DNA from: CANMXU01 sp052030545
GTDB lineage: Bacteria; Pseudomonadota; Gammaproteobacteria; Enterobacterales; Alteromonadaceae
Reading direction: 5' to 3'
NCBI RefSeq assembly: GCF_052030545.1
Contig: NZ_JBPDIH010000011.1
Coordinates: 62,001-126,000, forward strand
Length of the DNA stretch: 64,000 bases
A program made the translations under genes and the position numbers. Shown piece by piece: positions 20,443 through 29,744 of the stretch (position 1 is its first letter; the number at the start of each line of letters is the position of its first letter). The notes under the pieces were generated by a model, which was not told the origin of the DNA, did no database searches, and saw only the letters and a list, made by a program, of their open reading frames with translations.

Positions 20443-20642
20443 AATAAACTAGGCTATTTGAAAGTGAAGTTGCCGCTATTTTAGTCAAAATTGGCGAAAG
20501 TGTCATTAGACGCTGATAAGTAATTAAAGATAAGCCGTTACTAAGGTTATGGCTGATACGTTATAAAGTTTCACGTTTGCTATTGCTTGCCTAACCGACA
20601 TCTCGTAAATTAGGCGTTAATGAAAATAATAGTAGCGTTTGA

Positions 20643-21293
20643 ATGAACAACTCCTTTAACAGCGTCGATTTATGTACGGTCACTTTACTTGGTAACTTAG
20701 TTGCTAAACCAGAAATTCGATACCAAGCCAACCCTGTGGTTGCTATTGCCGAGTTAACGTTAGCAACGCACAGCCGTTGGTATGACAAAAGCAGTCAAAA
20801 ATTTAAAGAATGGACTAGCTTCCATACGATTAAAGTCATTGGCGATGCCGTTGAACAAGCGCTAATTCATGCCGACAAAGGCGATGTACTGCTGATTCAA
20901 GGTTATTTACTTAACAGTAAAAAATCAGACCGAGAAATTATCCACGCAACCTTTGCGCAAAGTTATAACAAAGGCTACGCGCAATCATTAAACCAAGTGC
21001 AGTGCTGTGGCCGTATTGTTTCAGCGGTGAAATTAGTCACCACTGAGAAAAACATCGAGTTGGCCGAATTTTTCATTGAGATCAACCATCAAGTTTATTC
21101 GCCAATTACCCAAAAGTTACGTAGTTTTTTAATCAAAAGACCGGTGCATTTATGGGGAAAACAAGCCAGTTACATTAAAAATAATGCGCAAGAAAACGAC
21201 AGTGTTGTTGTTGATGGCAAACTAAACTATCTAAAAGATGCCAACAAATCTCAATTTATTGAAGCAAAACAAGTCGATTTGTTGAAAAAGTAG
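20643..21293 (+). CDS. SSB-like protein with two OB folds
   Basis: A 216-residue protein resembling single-strand DNA-binding proteins. Residues about 7-107 match an SSB core (VTLLGNLVAKPEIRY, AELTLATHSRWYD, WTSFHTIKVIGDAVE, KGDVLLIQGYL). Residues about 115-213 look like a second, more diverged copy (VQCCGRIVSAVKL, AEFFIEIN, KRPVHLWGKQ, DSVVVDGKLNYL). The acidic C-terminal tip (DDDIPF) used by true SSB to recruit partners is missing. It is therefore probably an accessory paralogue rather than the housekeeping SSB. It stands alone, divergent from pldA. Confidence 0.65.
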   Translation: MNNSFNSVDLCTVTLLGNLVAKPEIRYQANPVVAIAELTLATHSRWYDKSSQKFKEWTSFHTIKVIGDAVEQALIHADKGDVLLIQGYLLNSKKSDREIIHATFAQSYNKGYAQSLNQVQCCGRIVSAVKLVTTEKNIELAEFFIEINHQVYSPITQKLRSFLIKRPVHLWGKQASYIKNNAQENDSVVVDGKLNYLKDANKSQFIEAKQVDLLKK

Positions 21294-21401
21294 CTAAAAA
21301 TAAGCTACAGTTTGCTCAATCGTATTTAGCCAACCAACAATCTCCCATTGCGGCTTGTCTATCAAACGGATCAAGAGCACCCAAGGACATAAGTTTATAA
21401 A

Positions 21402-23504
21402 ATGAGTACTACCAGCCCAGTCACTGTAAAGAACCTGTTAAAGCGCATTAGCTCTATTTTTTCAGCTTATCTTTTACTAAGTACTCAGTTACTGGTGACT
21501 CAAGTCTATGCACAGCCTTTTCAGGTAAACGAAGTTGCCACGCTAAAATCATTTAACAGCCAGGCTCAATGGTTAACGCCCATTGCCGTGCCTAGTTACA
21601 GTGAAAAAGTATTGCTGGGTAATTCTCATGGCCAGTTAAGCTTTTTTTCCAGCGCTTATCCTGAAGCCAATGTCATTTTAGAAATGAACAAGCTTGCCAA
21701 TAACAGCAAGTTTATAAAACTTACCGCGATGGCAATGCACCCAAGCTTCGCTTTACGCGAACAAAATGGCACTGCCGTAATTTATACCGCACATATTGAG
21801 CACTATAATGCGGCGCTAAAAGCCATACGCTTAACGGCTAATGAAGAAAAACATGCCTTTGATCTTGTGGTATTGCAATGGCAACTAAACCCAGCGAATA
21901 AAGAAAGTATTGATATTAATAGCAAACGTGAAGTGTTGCGCCTAAATGTACCTTCAGAGCAAATAACGATTAACCAGTTAGGTTTTAATCCTTATGTTCA
22001 GTCGTGGGACGACAACTACGGCTTATTGCATATTGCCATTACCAGTGAAGATGCTGCTCAGCAAGCACCGTTATATTCGGGCGCAATTTTGCGCATCAAC
22101 CCGGAAAAATTTGGCCTTAAAAGCTACACCATTCCTGCGTCAAACCCATTTAATAGCAATGCCACGATTAACAATGAAATTATTACCTTAGGTTTGAATA
22201 AACTAAACAAGTTTTTATGGCAAAAGCGCAACACCAATCAGTTTATTATTCATCATAATCAAGCAGGGCTTGATCAGCTTTCATTGGTCAATATCGGTGA
22301 TAATTTTTTAACCAAAACCAATAGCAACACTCACGTATTGTGGCAAGCGAGCGAGCAACAACAGCTTGGCTTACCTATATTATATTCAGGCAGAGCAATA
22401 CCTGAATTACGTGATCAGCTGCTGTTTTTAGTGCGCGAAAATACTAATTTAGCGTGGCAGTTGTCTTCAATACCGTTAACGCAATTGCAGCAAAACCAGC
22501 AAGCAGGCAACCTAGTTGCAGATGTGCCATTGGCGCATTTAACATCTTCGTCAAAGGTCGCGCTTTTTTTGAACGGTGAAGACCGACTGGCGATTCACGA
22601 TCAAGACAATCACAACATTATTGAATTGTCGTCGACACAAAGTAAGCAAGCCGGTTCTGTTCAAACACGCAATGAAAAACAAAATGAAAGCGCCAATAGT
22701 AATGCTAACAACATGCTTATTTTACTATTGCTGGTACTTGCAGGTGTAGGCGTATATTGGTTCAAATTTCGTCCTAATAACAAAAAAGATCATGGGCATT
22801 TATATAAGACCTTTGCACGTTTTGAATTAGACAATGAACAACAAACGCTAGCTTTTTATGATCGCCATAGTGATACCGTAAAAACCACTTTAGCTGTTAA
22901 CGATATTAGCGCCAGTGAAGTACTGTTAAACGAAAGCAGCATTAATTTAATCAATGCTGATGCTGAAAATGGTTTTAACGAAACCATAGAAACAGAGATA
23001 CGCAATGCTTTTGCTAAAGAGTATCGCGATAAAATGATTGACGGAAAAATTCGTCATTTTGATATCAGTATTACCGATGTGAATAATAAAACATTTTCGA
23101 TTTGCCTCTATTACCGTAAAGGCAACCAACGCCTAACAAAAATAAAATATGAAAAAGCACTCGAGCAGTGCATTGATTGGTGCTGGTTTATTGCAGAGCA
23201 TCTAAACACTGAAAATACCGCAAAACGCATTGTGGCAAAAGCAACGGTGAAAAAAGTACAGAAAAAAGTAACCACTAAAGCCACGTCAAAGCCGGCTCCA
23301 AAACCTGCACCAATCAAAAAAAATGTCGGGGCACCTACAAACACTGACAAAAATAGTCAGCAAATACACAGTAATTCAGGTACCGATACTGCTATTGTCG
23401 ACGCATTAGATAAGCTGGTAAATCTCAAACAACAAGGCTTTATCAACGAGCGTGAATTTGAGTTAGCAAAAGCAAAATTACTGCAAGATTTAGTAGAAAA
23501 TTAA
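21402..23504 (+). CDS. Membrane protein: sugar-dehydrogenase-like propeller, TM, SHOCT
   Basis: A 700-residue protein of unknown function with a mosaic layout. A signal peptide or signal anchor lies at residues 20-37 (cleavage possible after VYAQP). Residues about 40-420 resemble the soluble glucose/sorbosone dehydrogenase beta-propeller (LTAMAMHPSF, YSGAILRINPEKF, YTIPASNPF), though PQQ-binding residues could not be confirmed. A transmembrane helix lies at about 438-457, followed by a cytoplasmic alpha/beta region, a Lys/Pro/Ala-rich linker (about 600-650) and a C-terminal SHOCT-like segment (LDKLVNLKQQGFINEREFE). The gene after it starts 13 bases later. Confidence 0.6.
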   Translation: MSTTSPVTVKNLLKRISSIFSAYLLLSTQLLVTQVYAQPFQVNEVATLKSFNSQAQWLTPIAVPSYSEKVLLGNSHGQLSFFSSAYPEANVILEMNKLANNSKFIKLTAMAMHPSFALREQNGTAVIYTAHIEHYNAALKAIRLTANEEKHAFDLVVLQWQLNPANKESIDINSKREVLRLNVPSEQITINQLGFNPYVQSWDDNYGLLHIAITSEDAAQQAPLYSGAILRINPEKFGLKSYTIPASNPFNSNATINNEIITLGLNKLNKFLWQKRNTNQFIIHHNQAGLDQLSLVNIGDNFLTKTNSNTHVLWQASEQQQLGLPILYSGRAIPELRDQLLFLVRENTNLAWQLSSIPLTQLQQNQQAGNLVADVPLAHLTSSSKVALFLNGEDRLAIHDQDNHNIIELSSTQSKQAGSVQTRNEKQNESANSNANNMLILLLLVLAGVGVYWFKFRPNNKKDHGHLYKTFARFELDNEQQTLAFYDRHSDTVKTTLAVNDISASEVLLNESSINLINADAENGFNETIETEIRNAFAKEYRDKMIDGKIRHFDISITDVNNKTFSICLYYRKGNQRLTKIKYEKALEQCIDWCWFIAEHLNTENTAKRIVAKATVKKVQKKVTTKATSKPAPKPAPIKKNVGAPTNTDKNSQQIHSNSGTDTAIVDALDKLVNLKQQGFINEREFELAKAKLLQDLVEN

Positions 23505-23517
23505 TCTTTTACCCATA

Positions 23518-24180
23518 GTGAAAATTTCAACAACAAAAAAATTAGCGCTGATCACAACCCTATTTGGCATCTTGATCGGATTAAGCTTATGGTTAAGTTA
23601 CAACTCCCTTAACCACTCTAGTTTTTATCAAGACGCCTTAGCATTACTGCCTTCAGGTGGCTTAGGCATCGCGACGCTTTTTATTATATTAGCGTTTGCA
23701 ACCAGCGTCGGCTTACCACGACAGGTGGCCGCTTTTGCTTGCGGTTTTGTGCTTGAAATTACTACAGGTGCCTTACTAGCAACAGCAGCGGCATTAAGTG
23801 GTTGCTTACTTACGCTATTAACCTCGCGCGCATTGTTAACCGGCATTGTCACTAAAAAGTACCCTAAAGCACTAACGTCTTTGGCACAGTTTTTTAGTCA
23901 CGACACCTTTACCAAAACCTTAATTATTCGCTTCTTACCAGCAGGAAGTAACTTACTGACAAATATTTTAGCCGGTGTTGCTAAAGTGCCGTTAACACCC
24001 TATTTATTGGGCTCTGGCATCGGATTTTTACCACAAATGTTTATTTTTTCTATGATGGGCAATGGCGTAAAACTCGCAGACAAGCAGCAACTCTTGATCA
24101 GCATTTCGCTATTTTTAGTTGCGGCGATATTAAGTGCTTATTTATATAAGCGCACACCTAACAAACCACAACTAACTTAG
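23518..24180 (+). CDS. VTT-domain (TVP38/TMEM64, DedA-like) membrane protein
   Basis: A 220-residue polytopic protein. Helices are seen at about 8-28, 46-70, 77-108 and 185-210. The VTT signature occurs as GLPRQVAAFACGFV followed by the GALLATAAALSGCLL helix and a second re-entrant region near RFLPAGSNLLTNILAG. Family members are linked to lipid scrambling and undecaprenyl phosphate handling. The start is GTG at 23518 with a weak ribosome binding site; translation may be coupled to the preceding gene, 13 bases away. Confidence 0.75.
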   Translation: MKISTTKKLALITTLFGILIGLSLWLSYNSLNHSSFYQDALALLPSGGLGIATLFIILAFATSVGLPRQVAAFACGFVLEITTGALLATAAALSGCLLTLLTSRALLTGIVTKKYPKALTSLAQFFSHDTFTKTLIIRFLPAGSNLLTNILAGVAKVPLTPYLLGSGIGFLPQMFIFSMMGNGVKLADKQQLLISISLFLVAAILSAYLYKRTPNKPQLT

Positions 24181-24298
24181 CCCAATCACCCTATCGTTCT
24201 CCATTGCCCCTCTAAAATTGCGGTTAAATAGCTAAAATTTTTAACGCATGTTAATGTACCAAAATTATCATTTACCCATTAATTAAGTACATATCGTT

Positions 24299-25177
24299 AT
24301 GATAAATCAGACTTGGCTACATACATTTTGCACACTTACTGAAGTTGGGCACTTTACTCAAACAGCAGATAAACTCTTTATGACCCAGTCTGGCGTTAGT
24401 CAACACGTTAAAAAGCTTGAACAACATTTAGCAACTGAACTACTGATCAGAGAAGGCAAGTCTTTCACCTTAACCCATGCAGGAAAGCAGCTGTATCAGC
24501 AAGGCAAAGTATTATTGCAATCAATGCAAGCGCTAGAGCAGTCGATTAAAAATGACGACCAGTTTTGTGGCGAAATACGAATTAAATCTCCCGGCAGTAT
24601 TGGCCTAAAGCTTTATCCCTATTTACTCGACATTCAAGCCAAGCATCCAAAACTCACCATGCATTACACTATTGCGCCCAATGCCGATATTGAAAATTCG
24701 CTGTTAAGCCATGACTGTGATTTAGGGCTAATGACTGAACAGTCACGACAAGAAAAAATTACCCGTCATCAAATCGCTAATGAAGCTTTGGTATTAGTTA
24801 CCGCCGCTAATGTTGAACATGTCTCTTGGCCAGTACTCAATGAGCTTGGCTTTATTGGTCACCCCGACGGGGCGCACCATGCGCAATTATTATTAAGTAA
24901 AAACTACCCAGAGTTTGAACATATTAGCCAAATTACCAAGCACGGTTTTTCAAATCAAATCGGTGCTATTTTAGAACCAGTTAGTCGAGGTTTAGGTTTT
25001 ACCGTGCTGCCTGCACACGCCGCAAATGCTTTCTCGTCACAACAAAAAATTAATATTCATTCACTAACACATTCAATTTCAGAACCCGTTTACCTCTGTA
25101 AAAACCGCAATGGCCAAGCGAGCCAGCGGGTAAAATATATTGAAAGGTCGATTAAAGCATTTCTAAATAGTGTTTAG
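24299..25177 (+). CDS. LysR-family transcriptional regulator
   Basis: A 292-residue LysR regulator. The N-terminal winged helix-turn-helix (residues about 4-62) contains GHFTQTADKLFMTQSGVSQHVKKLE. The effector domain follows from about residue 90 (CGEIRIKSPGSIGL). No gene is divergently placed next to it, so the target is unknown. The gene after it, starting at 25267, has a different character. Confidence 0.88.
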   Translation: MINQTWLHTFCTLTEVGHFTQTADKLFMTQSGVSQHVKKLEQHLATELLIREGKSFTLTHAGKQLYQQGKVLLQSMQALEQSIKNDDQFCGEIRIKSPGSIGLKLYPYLLDIQAKHPKLTMHYTIAPNADIENSLLSHDCDLGLMTEQSRQEKITRHQIANEALVLVTAANVEHVSWPVLNELGFIGHPDGAHHAQLLLSKNYPEFEHISQITKHGFSNQIGAILEPVSRGLGFTVLPAHAANAFSSQQKINIHSLTHSISEPVYLCKNRNGQASQRVKYIERSIKAFLNSV

Positions 25178-25266
25178 AACGCTGAACTAACCCACTAAAA
25201 AATAGTTGCTTGCATCAACAACATAACGCAGACTAGTTGTACTTTTTACTGGAGAAAAATCATTCG

Positions 25267-26514
25267 ATGAAAGTAGGTTTTCAAGGACTAACAAATAGTT
25301 ATAGTGAATTAGCCGCCAGTCGGTTATTAGAACAATATGGTATTGATGATTACCAGTTGTGCCCTTTAATTTCATCAGAAGACGTAGCTCGCCATCTCAC
25401 AAGCGGTGACATTAATTTAGGGGTAGTCGCCATACAAAATACTATCGGCGGTATTGTTAAAGAAACATACGAAGCATTTTTCTCTGAAGATTGGGACGTA
25501 AAGCATCGATATATTTTAAAAATAGAGCATTGCTTATTTGTTAAAAATAATAGTATCAACCTTGAACAAATCTCAACCGTCGCCTCGCATATTCAAGCAT
25601 TAAAGCAGTGTAAAAATTATATCCGTGAACACATAGGTAACATTGAACTAAAAGAAATGGCTGACACGGCACTTTCAGCTGAGGCATTAGCTAATGGAAA
25701 GTTAAGCGAAAATACTGCCATAATTTGCTCAAAAGCGGCTGGGTTAGCATTAGGTTTACATCTAGTGGGTCAAAGCGTACAAGACAGGGAAGATAATTCA
25801 ACAGAATTTATTTTAGTAGAACGTAAGCAGGTAAAATCATCAAAGTTTGCAGACATAACGAAAAAATTGCGTATCTGGTTATTTAACGACAGTTTCTTTT
25901 CTAATGTTGTTAAAGTCGCAGTATCAGCCATTGTATTGGCAACATTTCAAATTCAGATGTTAAATAATTTATTTTTGCCCAAAAGTTTTGAAATGACTGC
26001 GGAACAAGCCTTATTATTTTCCGCAGGTTTATCTATCGGATTGATCTCTTTTCTCAATAAACTTAGAGCTAGACAGTCTCTAAATCTTATTGCTGGCCAT
26101 TGGGTTTATCTCGATGTAGTAAATAAAGCGAATGCAAGCACAGATATCGACTATGCACTACCGCGTGCTGTTAAAATAGATATTCTCGAAGATAACAAAT
26201 TGCGAATTCGAGGTTGGATTTGTAATAAAGTTAAAGCGCCTGAACGTTATTTCGAAGCCAAAGAAATTCTTCATAGTGATTTTTATAAAAATACCGGCTC
26301 ATTAGTTTATAAATACTCTAATTTTATTGGTGGCAAAGATTGGAACTTTAATGGCATAGTCGAATTAGAATGGAATAGATCTAACCCAGAAATGCCAATT
26401 AGTAATTTATTTGGTCGTTATTGCGGCTTTTTAACAAATACTACAGGATCGGTAAACTTCAAACGTATTTCACCTGAGAAATTCAAAGAAATATGCCCGA
26501 TCACCGAAGACTAA
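25267..26514 (+). CDS. Prephenate-dehydratase-like sensor fused to 2TM beta-rich effector
   Basis: A 415-residue fusion with no family name known to me. Residues 1-185 are a prephenate dehydratase-like domain: KVGFQGLTNSYSELAA, VVAIQNTIGGIV and NSTEFILVER align with the PDT motifs GxxGSYS, PIENS and TRF. The Glu of PIENS is Gln and the Arg of TRF is Glu, so dehydratase activity is doubtful. There is no ACT domain. Two helices follow (about 211-232 and 248-263), then a beta-rich domain (275-405; AGHWVYLDV, KLRIRGWICN, GSVNFKR) that resembles in layout the 2TM beta-strand-rich effectors of CBASS (Cap15 type). ATG 25267 is preferred because GGAGAAAA lies 8-15 bases upstream; TTG 25237 is an alternative. 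The gene stands alone. Confidence 0.6.
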   Translation: MKVGFQGLTNSYSELAASRLLEQYGIDDYQLCPLISSEDVARHLTSGDINLGVVAIQNTIGGIVKETYEAFFSEDWDVKHRYILKIEHCLFVKNNSINLEQISTVASHIQALKQCKNYIREHIGNIELKEMADTALSAEALANGKLSENTAIICSKAAGLALGLHLVGQSVQDREDNSTEFILVERKQVKSSKFADITKKLRIWLFNDSFFSNVVKVAVSAIVLATFQIQMLNNLFLPKSFEMTAEQALLFSAGLSIGLISFLNKLRARQSLNLIAGHWVYLDVVNKANASTDIDYALPRAVKIDILEDNKLRIRGWICNKVKAPERYFEAKEILHSDFYKNTGSLVYKYSNFIGGKDWNFNGIVELEWNRSNPEMPISNLFGRYCGFLTNTTGSVNFKRISPEKFKEICPITED

Positions 26515-26571
26515 TGTGATCAAAGCAAGTTAATCAATACAGCCCCGTTAGTGCATTATTATTCACTTACC

Positions 26572-26600
26572 TTTTTCTGCACCACTATAGTGCAAAAAAA
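26572..26600. terminator. Possible bidirectional terminator
   Basis: T run, TGCAC, short loop, GTGCA, A run. The stem is only five GC-containing pairs extended by A/T pairs. It lies 58 bases after the PDT-like gene. The rest of 26515-26751 shows no gene. Confidence 0.4.
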
Positions 26601-26751
26601 CCGTGCCAATGCCACCTTTACTGATGATCATCACCCACAGGGAAATCTCAACAATTGCCGTAAATTTCAGCAATAGTTAGCCCTGCATGAAGTTTTTAAT
26701 AAAAAAATAAACATGGCATAAGATTTGATACCTTATTAACAAAGGATTCAT

Positions 26752-27645
26752 TTGAGGTATATTATTTTGCTAGCCAGTTTTATTGAAGAACACCAGTTAC
26801 CAAGCGATTTTACCACAACAGTGAAAGCGCATTATTTACCCGTCGCCGAACAAATTTATGGCAAATTTAAGCAAGGACAGTCGCCATTATTTGTTGGTAT
26901 TAATGGCTGCCAAGGCAGTGGAAAGTCAACCTTTACTGATTTTCTCGCGCAACACCTCAGCAGCCAATATCAACTTAACATTGTGGTGATGTCGTTAGAT
27001 GACTTTTATTTACCATCACAGCAACGCAAAGCACTGGCTGAATCAGTACATCCGCTATTAGCAACACGTGGCGTACCCGGTACTCATGATGTTAGCGCAC
27101 TGAGTGAAACCATTGCTAAACTCAAGAATCAAGAAACCGGCTTTACCATTCCCAAATTTAACAAAGCAACAGATGAGCCTTTTGAACAAGAAAAATGGCA
27201 ACAAATTACCAAGCCAATCGATATTATTTTATTAGAGGGTTGGTGCTGGGGCGTGAATGCGCAAACCGACGAACAACTGCAAACGCCAATGAATGAGCTG
27301 GAAATGCAACACGACAGCAATGGTCAGTGGCGCAGTTATGTAAATGAGCAACTTAAAGCGTTCTACCAACCCTTATATCAAGCAATGGATTATTGGATTG
27401 CCTTGCAAGCGCCGTCATTTGACTGTGTTTATAAGTGGCGTTTAGAACAAGAAGAAAAGCTGCAAGCAAGAAACCCAGATCTTGAAAATTCAAAAATCAT
27501 GACGCCAGCGCAAATATTGAATTTCACCCAATATTTTCAGCGCTTAAGTGTGCAAGCCAGTAACAGTGTTTCCCAGTCGGCCGATACAATTTTTTATTTA
27601 GATTACGACAGAAAGATTGCCAAAATGACCACCAAGGAAGCTTAG
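26752..27645 (+). CDS. D-glycerate 3-kinase-like P-loop kinase
   Basis: A 297-residue kinase of the plant-type glycerate 3-kinase family, related to uridine kinase and pantothenate kinase. The Walker A motif GINGCQGSGKST lies near residue 50; MSLDDFYLP and the TRGVPGTHD motif are family signatures, as are LLEGWCWG and the C-terminal KWRLEQEEKL segment. It heads the glucosylglycerate operon, where it would turn D-glycerate into 3-phosphoglycerate (the acceptor for synthesis) after breakdown of the solute. The start is TTG 26752 with AAGGA five bases upstream; TTG 26767 with GAGG is possible. Confidence 0.82.
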   Translation: MRYIILLASFIEEHQLPSDFTTTVKAHYLPVAEQIYGKFKQGQSPLFVGINGCQGSGKSTFTDFLAQHLSSQYQLNIVVMSLDDFYLPSQQRKALAESVHPLLATRGVPGTHDVSALSETIAKLKNQETGFTIPKFNKATDEPFEQEKWQQITKPIDIILLEGWCWGVNAQTDEQLQTPMNELEMQHDSNGQWRSYVNEQLKAFYQPLYQAMDYWIALQAPSFDCVYKWRLEQEEKLQARNPDLENSKIMTPAQILNFTQYFQRLSVQASNSVSQSADTIFYLDYDRKIAKMTTKEA

Positions 27646-28485
27646 ATGAGCACTGATAAATTTATAATTTTCAGTGATCTAGACGGCACTTTACTCGATC
27701 ACTTCACCTACGAGTCGAGTGCCGCACAAGCGACATTAGCCAAGCTAAAGCTTGCCAATATACCGGTGATTTTAAACACCAGTAAAACCAAAGCCGAAGT
27801 CGAAGTTATTGCTAAGCAATTACAACTTAACTGCCCATTTATCGTTGAAAATGGCGCCGCGGTTTATATCCCAGAAGGCGCATTTGCTGTACAGCCAACT
27901 GATACAAACTTAGTTGATGGCTATTGGCGTAAAGAATTTGCTTTAGACAGAACGCATTGGTTAAACCTGCTCGATAAGCACTCTGCACCTTTTAGTGAGA
28001 TGTTCACCAGCTTTTCTACCATGACAGTTGATGAAGTCTCTACACTAACCAACTTAAGCGCAGAAAATGCAACCCTTGCCAAGCAGCGCCAATACGGCGA
28101 ACCAATAAAATGGCTCGGCGATGAAAAAAGCAAAAAAGCGTTTATCAAGCTACTTGAACAACATGGCGCAAGCATAGTACATGGCGGACGTTTCATGCAT
28201 TTATGTGGTCATAGCGACAAAGGACAAGCACTCACTTGGCTAGCTCAGCAATACCAACAAGCCAATACCAAGAGCACAATTTCCACAATCGCCTTAGGTG
28301 ATGGTGAAAATGACAGCACCATGCTAGAAGCCGCCACAGTCGCAGTGCAAATACGCTCTCCTGTTCATCAATTTCCTGAGCTTAATCGCCAAGAGCAGGT
28401 TATTCAAACTCAAGGCTTTGGACCCGTAGGCTGGGCGCAAGCACTCGAGCAACTCTTATCACAACAATTTAAATTAATCGCATAA
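27646..28485 (+). CDS. Mannosyl/glucosyl-3-phosphoglycerate phosphatase family (HAD)
   Basis: HAD-IIB phosphatase of 279 residues, with FSDLDGTLLDH at residue 9, LNTSKTKAEV, FIVENGAAVYIP and the late LGDGENDSTMLEAA motif. This family removes phosphate from mannosyl- or glucosyl-3-phosphoglycerate. Because the next gene is a glucosyl-3-phosphoglycerate synthase, the product is most likely glucosylglycerate. The ATG directly follows the stop codon of the kinase gene, so the two are coupled. Confidence 0.85.
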   Translation: MSTDKFIIFSDLDGTLLDHFTYESSAAQATLAKLKLANIPVILNTSKTKAEVEVIAKQLQLNCPFIVENGAAVYIPEGAFAVQPTDTNLVDGYWRKEFALDRTHWLNLLDKHSAPFSEMFTSFSTMTVDEVSTLTNLSAENATLAKQRQYGEPIKWLGDEKSKKAFIKLLEQHGASIVHGGRFMHLCGHSDKGQALTWLAQQYQQANTKSTISTIALGDGENDSTMLEAATVAVQIRSPVHQFPELNRQEQVIQTQGFGPVGWAQALEQLLSQQFKLIA

Positions 28486-28502
28486 CTTTGAGGTAAATTA
28501 TT

Positions 28503-29732
28503 ATGGCCGACTTTTATCAAAACGGTGTTGTTACCACCTTGCACAATTTAGCTCAGCGCGATCCAGCTGATATGGAAGCTGAACTGCTAACATTTTCAAA
28601 AACCCGACCACTAGGGCTTATTTTACCGTCATTATTTTCTGAATTAGAAGGCAAGGCACTGCCAGATATCATCAATAAAATTAAAGATGTTGAATATCTA
28701 TCACAAATCGTCATTGGCTTAGATCGCGCCAATTTAGATCAATACAAACATGCATTAAAGTTTTTTGGTCAGTTACCACAGCACCACCGCGTACTTTGGA
28801 ACGATGGGCCAAGGTTGCAAGCACTTGACGCTAAATTGCAAAAATTAGGCTTAGCTCCTAAAGAGCTTGGTAAAGGTCGTAATGTTTGGTATTGCATGGG
28901 TTATATCTTAGCATCAGGTAAGGCGGAATCAGTCGCCCTGCACGATTGTGATATTTTAACCTACGAGCGCGACTTGCTTGCTCGTTTACTTTACCCGGTT
29001 GCCAACCCTTTATTTAACTATGAATTTTCGAAAGGTTTTTATGCCCGCGTTGCCGACGGAAAAATTAATGGTCGCGTGTCTCGTTTACTGGTTACGCCAT
29101 TAATTAAAGCATTGAAAAAAACCGTCGGTCATTGTGATTATTTGGAATACATGGACAGCTTTTTGTACCCGCTCGCCGGTGAATTTTCATTTAGACGTGA
29201 CGTATTAAGTGATATTCGCATTCCAAGTGATTGGGGTCTAGAGATTGGTGTATTGTCGGAAATGTACCGTAACTATTCTTCGAACCGTATTTGCCAAGTC
29301 GATATTGCTGATGTGTATGATCATAAGCATCAAGACTTGTCATTAGACAGCACTGCCGGTGGCTTATCAAAAATGTCGATTGATATTAGTAAAGCATTTA
29401 TCCGTAAACTTGCGACTCAAGGTGAAACCTTCACTGCCGAAAAATTCAGAACACTAAAAGCGACTTATTACCGTATTGCGCTCGATTACGTGGAAACTTA
29501 TCGCAATGACGCGATCATGAATGGCTTATCGCTTGATATTCATAACGAAGAAAAAGCGGTTGAAATGTTCGCCGAAAATATACTTGCTGCCGGCAATACC
29601 TTTTTAGAACAACCGATGGAAACACCGTTTATTCCATCATGGAACCGTGTTGTAAGTGCAATGCCAGACGTATTAACACAGTTAAAAGAAGCGGTAGAAT
29701 TAGATCATCAAGAATTTGCAAACCAGTTATAA
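28503..29732 (+). CDS. gpgS: Glucosyl-3-phosphoglycerate synthase (GT81)
   Basis: A 409-residue GT-A fold glycosyltransferase that transfers glucose from a nucleotide sugar to 3-phosphoglycerate. Recognisable parts are LILPSLFSEL, the long substrate loop GKGRNVWYCMGYILASG, the DCD metal-binding motif in ALHDCDILTY, and the region YPLAGEFSFRRDVL with DWGLEIGVLSEMY. All are GpgS signatures. It lies between its phosphatase and the phosphorylase with 17- and 12-base gaps, so the four genes form one operon. Confidence 0.86.
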   Translation: MADFYQNGVVTTLHNLAQRDPADMEAELLTFSKTRPLGLILPSLFSELEGKALPDIINKIKDVEYLSQIVIGLDRANLDQYKHALKFFGQLPQHHRVLWNDGPRLQALDAKLQKLGLAPKELGKGRNVWYCMGYILASGKAESVALHDCDILTYERDLLARLLYPVANPLFNYEFSKGFYARVADGKINGRVSRLLVTPLIKALKKTVGHCDYLEYMDSFLYPLAGEFSFRRDVLSDIRIPSDWGLEIGVLSEMYRNYSSNRICQVDIADVYDHKHQDLSLDSTAGGLSKMSIDISKAFIRKLATQGETFTAEKFRTLKATYYRIALDYVETYRNDAIMNGLSLDIHNEEKAVEMFAENILAAGNTFLEQPMETPFIPSWNRVVSAMPDVLTQLKEAVELDHQEFANQL

Positions 29733-29744
29733 GCGAGGGCAACG

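Noticed and set aside
25267..26514. Gene considered as a normal PheA/prephenate dehydratase
   Set aside because: Two conserved motif residues are changed, the ACT domain is missing, and membrane helices plus a beta-rich domain follow.
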